64,000 nucleotides of DNA. Source: Agelas oroides. Taxonomy: Eukaryota > Porifera > Demospongiae > Agelasida > Agelasidae. This document shows, in pieces, positions 59,401 to 64,000 of this stretch (position 1 is its first letter; each line of letters starts with the position of its first letter). Below the pieces are notes generated by a model. The model worked only from the letters and a program-made list of their open reading frames with translations, ran no database searches and was not told the origin of the DNA. The position numbers and the translations under genes are program-made. The stretch spans positions 4,998,861 through 5,062,860 of the forward strand of contig OX422190.1 in assembly GCA_949130485.1 (NCBI GenBank), written 5' to 3'.

Positions 59401-62400
59401 CGTAAGATACTGCACAGTGTCAGTATGGCCACTGCCAGCTGCCCGGTGTAGGGGAGTGTACTGATGGGGAGAAAGAAGTGAACAAATTTAAAGTATAGTC
59501 TACCATAAATAGTTAGCCTACTATAAAAGTGGCTGCAAAATTAGTGTAACGAGAGTTAAGCTTTAAAGCTTGTCAATGCACAATCTTCATACAGATTCTG
59601 GAATGTGGCGGAATATGTGACACTAGTTGGGCATTGTATGAGTACATACACTCACTAATTAACAAGGTATCCAACTGACAGTATACATGTAATTAGTTAT
59701 ACAAGCAGATACCAGCCACTTTGTCAGGTACCTGGGAACTCAAACTCTAATCAGGATTACAGTCTCATTCACTTACCCCAGCATCAGTTTGGATGTGGAT
59801 GTCAGCTCCTTTCTCCGTAAGATACTGCACAGTGTCAGTATGGCCTCTGTCAGCTGCCAGGTGGAGGGGAGTCCACTGATGGGGAGAAACAAGTGAACAA
59901 ATTTCAAGTATAGTCTACCATAAATAGTTAGCCTACTATAAAGTTGGCTGCAAAATTAGTGCAACGAGAGTGATAGTTTAAAGCTTGCCAATGTACAATC
60001 TTCATACAGATTCTGGAATGTGGCACAATATGTCACACTAGTTGGGCATTGTATGAGTACATACACTCACTAATTAACAAGGTATCCAACTGACAGTATA
60101 CATGCAATTAGTTATACAAGCAGATACCAGCCACTTTGTCAGGTACCTGGGAACTCAAACTCTAATCAGCATTACAGTCTCATTCACTTACCCCATCATC
60201 ATCTTTGATGTTGATGTCGGCTCCTTTCTCCGTAAGATACTGCACAGTGTCAGTATGGCCATTGAGAGCTGCCCAGTGTAGGGGAGTCCTCTGATGGGGA
60301 GAAAGAAGTGAACAAATTTCAAGTATAGTCTACCATAAATAGTTAGCCTACTATAAAATTGGCTGCAAAATTAGTGTAACGAGAGTTAAGCTTTAAAGCT
60401 TGTCAATGCACAATCTTCATACAGATTCTGGAATGTGGCGGAATATGTGACACTAGTTGGGCATTGTATGAGTACATACACTCACTAATTAACAAGGTAT
60501 CCAACTGACAGTATACATGTTGTAATTAGTTATACAAGTAGATACCAGCCACTTTGTCAGGTACCTGGGAACTCAAACTCTAATCAGCATTACAGTCTCA
60601 TTCACTTACCCCATCATCATCTTTGATGTTGATGTCGGCTCCTTTCTCCGTAAGATACTGCACAGTGTCAGTATGGCCATTGAGAGCTGCCCAGTGTAGG
60701 GGAGTCCTCTGATGGGGAGAAAGAAGTGAACAAATTTCAAGTACAGTCCACCATAAATAGCTAGCCTATTATAAAATTGGCTGCAAAATTAGTGTAACGA
60801 GAGTTAAGCTTTAAAGCTTGTCAATGTACAATCTTCATACACACTCTGGAATGTGGCACAATATGTGACACTAGTTGGGCATTGTATGAGTACATACACT
60901 CACTAATTAACAAGGTATCCAACTGACAGTATACATGTAATTAGTTATACAAGTAGATACCAGCCACTTTGTCAGGTACCTGGGAACTCAAACTCTAATC
61001 AGCATTACAGTCTCATTCACTTACCCCATCATAATCTTTGATGGTGATGTCAGCTCCTTTCTCCGTAAGATACTGCACAGTGTCAGTATGGCCACTGTCA
61101 GCTGCCCAGTGTAGGATAGTGTACTGATGGGGAGAAAGAAGTGAACAAATTTCAAGTACAGTCCACCATAAATAGTTAGCCTACTATAAAATTGGCTGCA
61201 AAATTAGTGTAACGAGAGTTAAGCTTTAAAGCTTGTCAATGCACAATCTTCATACAGATTCTGGAATGTGGCGGAATATGTGACACTAGTTAGGCATTGT
61301 ATGAGTACACACACTCACTAATTAACAAGGTATCCAACTGACAGTATACATGTTGTAATTAGTTATACAAGCAGATACCAGCCACTTTGTCAGGTACCTG
61401 GGAACTCAAACTCTAATCAGCACTACAGTCTCATTCACTTACCCCACCATTAGTTTGGATGTTGATATCAGCTCCTTTCTCCGTAAGATACTGCACGGTG
61501 TCAGTATGGCCTCTGTCAGCTGCCAGGTGGAGGGGAGTCCACTGATGGGGAGAAACAAGTGAACAAATTTCAAGTATAGTCTACCATAAATAGTTAGCCT
61601 ACTATAAAGTTGGCTGCAAAATTAGTGCAACGAGAGTGATAGTTTAAAGCTTGCCAATGTACAATCTTCATACAGATTCTGGAATGTGGCACAATATGTC
61701 ACACTAGTTGGGCATTGTATGAGTACATACACTCACTAATTAACAAGGTATCCAACTGACAGTATACATGTAATTAGTTATACAAGCAGATACCAGCCAC
61801 TTTGTCAGGTACCTGGGAACTCAAACTCTAATCAGCATTACAGTCTCATTCACTTACCCCATCATCATCTTTGATGTTGATGTCGGCTCCTTTCTCCGTA
61901 AGATACTGCACAGTGTCAGTATGGCCATTGAGAGCTGCCCAGTGTAGGGGAGTCCTCTGATGGGGAGAAAGAAGTGAACAAATTTCAAGTATAGTCTACC
62001 ATAAATAGTTAGCCTACTATAAAATTGGCTGCAAAATTAGTGTAACGAGAGTTAAGCTTTAAAGCTTGTCAATGCACAATCTTCATACAGATTCTGGAAT
62101 GTGGCGGAATATGTGACACTAGTTGGGCATTGTATGAGTACATACACTCACTAATTAACAAGGTATCCAACTGACAGTATACATGTAATTAGTTATACAA
62201 GTAGATACCAGCCACTTTGTCAGGTACCTGGGAACTCAAACTCTAATCAGCATTACAGTCTCATTCACTTACCTCAACAGAATCTTTGATGTTGATGTCG
62301 GCTCCTTTTTCTGTAAGATACTGCACAGTGTCAGTATGGCCACTGTGAGCTGCCAGGAGTAGGGGAGTCCACTGATGGGGAGAAAGAAGTGAACAAATTT

Positions 62401-63274
62401 CAAGTATAGTCTACCATAAATAGTTAGCCTACTAAAAAAGTGGCTGCAAAATTAGTGTAACGAGAGTTAAGCTTTAAAGCTTGTCAATGCACAATCTTCA
62501 TACAGACTCTGGAATGTGGCGGAATATGTGACACTAGTTAGGCATTGTATGAGTACATACACTCACTAATTAACAAGGTATCCAACTGTCAGTATACATG
62601 TAATTAGTTATACAAGTAGATACCAGCCTCTTTGTCAGGTACCTGGGAACTCAAACTCTAATCAGCATTACAGTCTCATTCACTTACCCCACGATTATCT
62701 TTGATGTTGATGTCAGCTACTTTCTCTGTAAGATACTGCACAGTGTCAGTATGGCCACTGTAAGCTGCCCAGTGTAGGGGAGTCCTCTGATGGGGAGAAA
62801 GAAGGGAACAAATTTCAAGTATAGTCTACCATAAATAGTTAGCCTACTATAAAATTGGCTGCAAAATTAGTGTAACGAGAGTTAAGCTTTGAAGCTTGTC
62901 AATGCACAATCTTCATACAAATTCCGGAATGTGGCGGAATATGTGACACTAGTTGGGGATTATATGGGTATACATACTAACTGTAAATTTATTCTGAATG
63001 ATTTCTGCTTGTGTGACTTCCAAGTATAGTGTAATTATTGATTGCAACAAGTCGTTTGGGAAATCAGTTATTATAATACCACTACTAAACAGTGGATGTC
63101 AGTCAGGTACTTGGGAACAAGGTTAAATCACACTCATACTAAACTACAGTCAGTAGTACAGTCTATTTCACTTACCCCAAACTCATCTTTGATGTGGATG
63201 TTGGCTCCCTTCTCAATAAGACATTTCACTGTGTTCACATGGCCTCTGTCAGCTGCCCAGTGTAGGGGAGGCAT
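50127..63274 (-). CDS. Ankyrin-array / FN3 / ROC-COR GTPase / Death-domain protein (5' end outside window)
   Basis: One minus-strand gene is supported by 21 exons whose borders and phases all fit: sixteen 99-bp ankyrin exons (phase 0–0), a capping ankyrin exon (55662–55748, 0–0), a linker (55101–55155, 0–1), FN3 (53709–54005, 1–1), a 2-kb GTPase/COR exon (50933–52967, 1–1) and a Death-domain exon with the stop (50127–50401). The order ANK–ROC–COR–Death matches the C-terminal half of DAPK1; the FN3 domain and long ankyrin array do not. A cytoplasmic signalling or sensor role is inferred: ankyrins bind a ligand, the ROC GTPase switches, the Death domain recruits partners. One extra T (51624–51627) breaks the frame between ROC and COR; all else is open. 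No start exon is visible; more N-terminal exons must lie beyond 64000. Confidence 0.85.
50933..52967 (-). CDS. ROC-like GTPase and COR domain exon, frameshifted
   Basis: Acceptor CATTACAG|ATACACG, donor GCATCAG|GTAAAA. P-loop LGAAGSGKTS (Walker A), a Lys/Ser-rich low-complexity insert (about residues 140–190), the switch-II-like WINFIDSGGQPQFHELLPAF (DxGGQ), VATHRD in the place of NKxD/TKxD, then a COR-like half (GWFLLENDIRMLARKGVIS, NELNILLYYP, GVIFAEAQTLLNKLTELVAY). At 51624–51627 a T4 run shifts the frame: before it GEWKRF, after it, in the next frame, QDKGVVTFQMLQDERFASHY. With one T fewer the exon is open throughout. It could be a true allele, a pseudogenising change or an assembly error. 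Confidence 0.75.
53010..53708. other. Intron between FN3 and GTPase exons
   Basis: Lies between donor AATG|GTGAGT (53708) and acceptor (52968). No other feature seen. Confidence 0.5.
53709..54005 (-). CDS. Fibronectin type III exon
   Basis: Exon of exactly 99 codons, phase 1–1 (acceptor ACATTAG|TCCCTG, donor AATG|GTGAGT). Sequence pattern of FN3: PAAPTILAVEATSSTSISVKW, GGSSITGYVVEYRP, LDSLAPSTEYEVRVRVENAV with the conserved W, Y and L/Y-E-V-R-V. Joins the ankyrin array to the GTPase. FN3 modules are usually extracellular but also occur inside the cell; no signal peptide or membrane segment is seen in the part of the gene available. Confidence 0.85.
54310..54341. repeat. Poly(G) tract with one A, about 32 bp
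   Basis: Within the intron between the linker and FN3 exons; a potential G-quadruplex on the plus strand, so it is C-rich in the transcript of the minus-strand gene. Confidence 0.8.
55101..55155 (-). CDS. Short hydrophilic linker exon
   Basis: 55 bp bounded by CTTTCCTGCAG-type acceptor (complement at 55156) and donor AAACTG|GTATGT; phase 0 in, 1 out, exactly what the neighbours require. Encodes ESESTGRQQEQRQSPEET. (CA)n microsatellite lies just 3' at 55013–55047. Confidence 0.65.
55662..55748 (-). CDS. Capping (last) ankyrin repeat exon
   Basis: 87 bp, phase 0–0, encodes a short divergent repeat: RTPQDVAALGGHDKVVAYLK then RAADPNMLG. The loss of the TPLH and GADINI consensus and its shorter length fit a C-terminal cap. 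Its intron and exon do not share the 415-bp unit sequence of the array, so it is the older part. Confidence 0.8.
56160..56280 (-). repeat. Truncated intron unit of the ankyrin array
   Basis: The intron sequence of the 415-bp unit (AGTTAGCCTACTATAAATTG, TTAAGCTTTAAAGCTTGTCA) resumes here outside the last array exon, is interrupted by a hAT MITE at 56283, and continues at 56697 up to the exon at 56885. The unit is therefore older than the MITE. Confidence 0.7.
56283..56696. mobile_element. hAT MITE inserted in an array intron
   Basis: TAGGCCCTGATGGACTAT ... ATAGTCCATCAAGGCCTA, flanked by ATACAGAT on both sides (56275–56282, 56697–56704). 414 bp, A-rich with repeated AGAATAATAGGTA motifs. The 8-bp duplication sits in the intron unit where all other copies read CATACAGATT without interruption, so the pre-insertion site is documented fifteen times in the same window. 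Confidence 0.9.
56885..63274 (-). CDS. Tandem array of sixteen single-ankyrin exons
   Basis: Exons (each 99 bp, phase 0) in protein order with residues at positions 1/6/9–10/31–32: 63176–63274 M/W/DR/EF; 62698–62796 R/W/YS/NR; 62273–62371 W/L/HS/SV; 61858–61956 R/W/LN/DD; 61443–61541 W/L/DR/NG; 61025–61123 Y/W/DS/YD; 60610–60708 R/W/LN/DD; 60192–60290 R/W/LN/DD; 59777–59875 W/L/DR/DA; 59362–59460 Y/R/GS/DD; 58954–59052 W/L/GS/NV; 58546–58644 Y/H/GS/DD; 58130–58228 W/Q/GN/NR; 57715–57813, 57300–57398 and 56885–56983 L/L/MR/NG. The rest of each repeat is nearly constant: TPLH, then AA, then GHTDTVQYLTEKGADINI with KD. All end in |GTAAGT and start after CATCAG|. The first exon is the most divergent (HVNTVKCLIEKGANIHI). 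Standard 33-residue ankyrin repeats, helix-turn-helix plus loop, protein-binding. Confidence 0.95.
56885..63274 (-). repeat. 415-bp tandem exon+intron repeat units
   Basis: Exon starts are spaced 415, 415, 415, 416, 408, 408, 415, 415, 418, 415, 418, 415, 415, 425 and 478 bp. Introns of about 316 bp are nearly identical, carrying GTCAGGTACCTGGGAACTCA, ATTCTGGAATGTGGCGGAAT and, in most, the perfect 14-bp palindrome AAGCTTTAAAGCTT. Small indels (e.g. an extra TGT in the introns 5' of the 60192 and 61025 exons) mark sub-lineages of units. Confidence 0.95.
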
Positions 63275-64000
63275 CTGATGGGGCGAAAGAACAAATATAA
63301 CATGGTCCACTATGAATGTCCAGTTACCCTAGTCTACAGCTGGCTGCCATACTGAAGGTGACAAGCTACTCAATAATGGCAAAGTAAGCATTGATACAGA
63401 CTAGCTGTGTAGTACATGTACTAACTGTAAGTACAGGTTGCCACATCCTGAGCATGACCTGTTGGCTGACACCTTGTCCTATCTAGTCATTAAGCATGAA
63501 TATAAGCACCCCACGAATATAAGCACCCATTGTGGCTGCTAATTTCGAAAATAAGCTCCGGTGCTTAATATCCTGATTTTACAGTATTTGTGGTGCTTTG
63601 ACCAACATCAACTCCAAACAGCAGCACAAGTGACGTCAGTTTTACTGTAAAGTCATTCCTGTAACTAGGGCATGTTGTATAGAGGTTACACAACTGGTTT
63701 AGCTACATGCCCTAGTAACAAGAACGTGTACATTTAATGGATATATAAATAGGATATCTTGTTGTCACATACTAGTGCAGTCTTGCTTGTGTCAGTGCAA
63801 TTGTTTGTGACATTCAGTACGCTCTAGAGGTTACCAACAGTGTGTGTGTAACCTCCACAACATGCCCTGCTTTACATGCCCTAGTACAGAGGATATCTTG
63901 CTGGCTACTGTGACACCGCGTTTAGTGTAGTGTTGTGTCTTGAAATCCAGGATACACTCAAAACTGAAGTCAGCAATACAAGTTTAGTCAATAATAATAT
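63275..64000. other. Upstream intron of the ankyrin gene, continuing beyond the window
   Basis: No further exon recognised. Contains half of a possible MITE (GAATATAAGCACCC repeats at 63499–63530, ending TTTACAGTA) and inverted ACATGCCCTAGTAAC / GTAACTAGGGCATGT copies (about 63660–63890). Confidence 0.4.

Noticed and set aside
56885-63274. Satellite DNA
   Set aside because: Each unit contains an open, phase-0, 99-bp exon with splice signals and an ankyrin consensus, which a satellite would not maintain.

Overview
The window reads as genomic DNA of an early-branching animal, most likely a demosponge. This is inferred from the mix of gene types: Ig-domain receptor tyrosine kinase exons with a DDR-like kinase domain, a large ankyrin–FN3–ROC/COR–Death-domain gene, spliceosomal introns with GT/AG borders, and many small DNA transposons. 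No species-level call can be made without a search. No tRNA, rRNA, CRISPR or bacterial-style operon was seen.

Layout. 0–20 kb is transposon-rich with little host coding sequence: a TTAA-flanked element cut by the window edge, several MITEs and fold-back hairpins, an internally deleted CaRF/MULE-type transposase gene (3.4–4.7 kb, minus), and the decayed 3' half of a Helentron (Helitron with endonuclease) with its RPA-like companion gene (14.4–17.4 kb, minus). 20.8–33.8 kb (plus) holds a receptor-tyrosine-kinase locus. Two kinds of Ig exon occur in the order A-B-A-B, followed by a Thr/Ser-rich 21-residue repeat stalk plus membrane segment, and then a kinase domain in which the VAVK lysine is Arg and the DFG aspartate is Asn. 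Three of the four Ig exons are frame-broken and one carries a 673-bp transposon, so this copy looks like a decaying paralogue or pseudokinase. 34–39 kb is a run of MITEs, two clusters of a short palindromic repeat and a 28-bp satellite. 39.6–45.6 kb holds two abutting elements with TGTCAT ends. The first contains a 5'-truncated CR1/L2-like LINE; the second is a six-exon Ginger-type transposon (H2C2 zinc finger, DDE integrase, GPY/F-like region, Ulp1-like protease, PHD finger) with one stop and one frameshift.

50.1–63.3 kb (minus) is the most striking region. It is one gene whose exons splice in perfect phase and encode at least 16 single-repeat ankyrin exons, a shorter capping repeat, a linker, an FN3 domain, a ROC-like GTPase with COR and a C-terminal Death domain. 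Each of the 16 ankyrin exons is exactly 99 bp in phase 0. They sit in tandem units of about 415 bp whose introns are nearly identical, while the exons differ mainly at the positions that form the binding face of ankyrin repeats, the same positions randomised in engineered DARPins. I read this as a naturally diversifying recognition array coupled to a Death-domain/GTPase signalling module. One extra T in a T4 run currently breaks the ROC/COR exon. The 5' end of the gene lies beyond the window.
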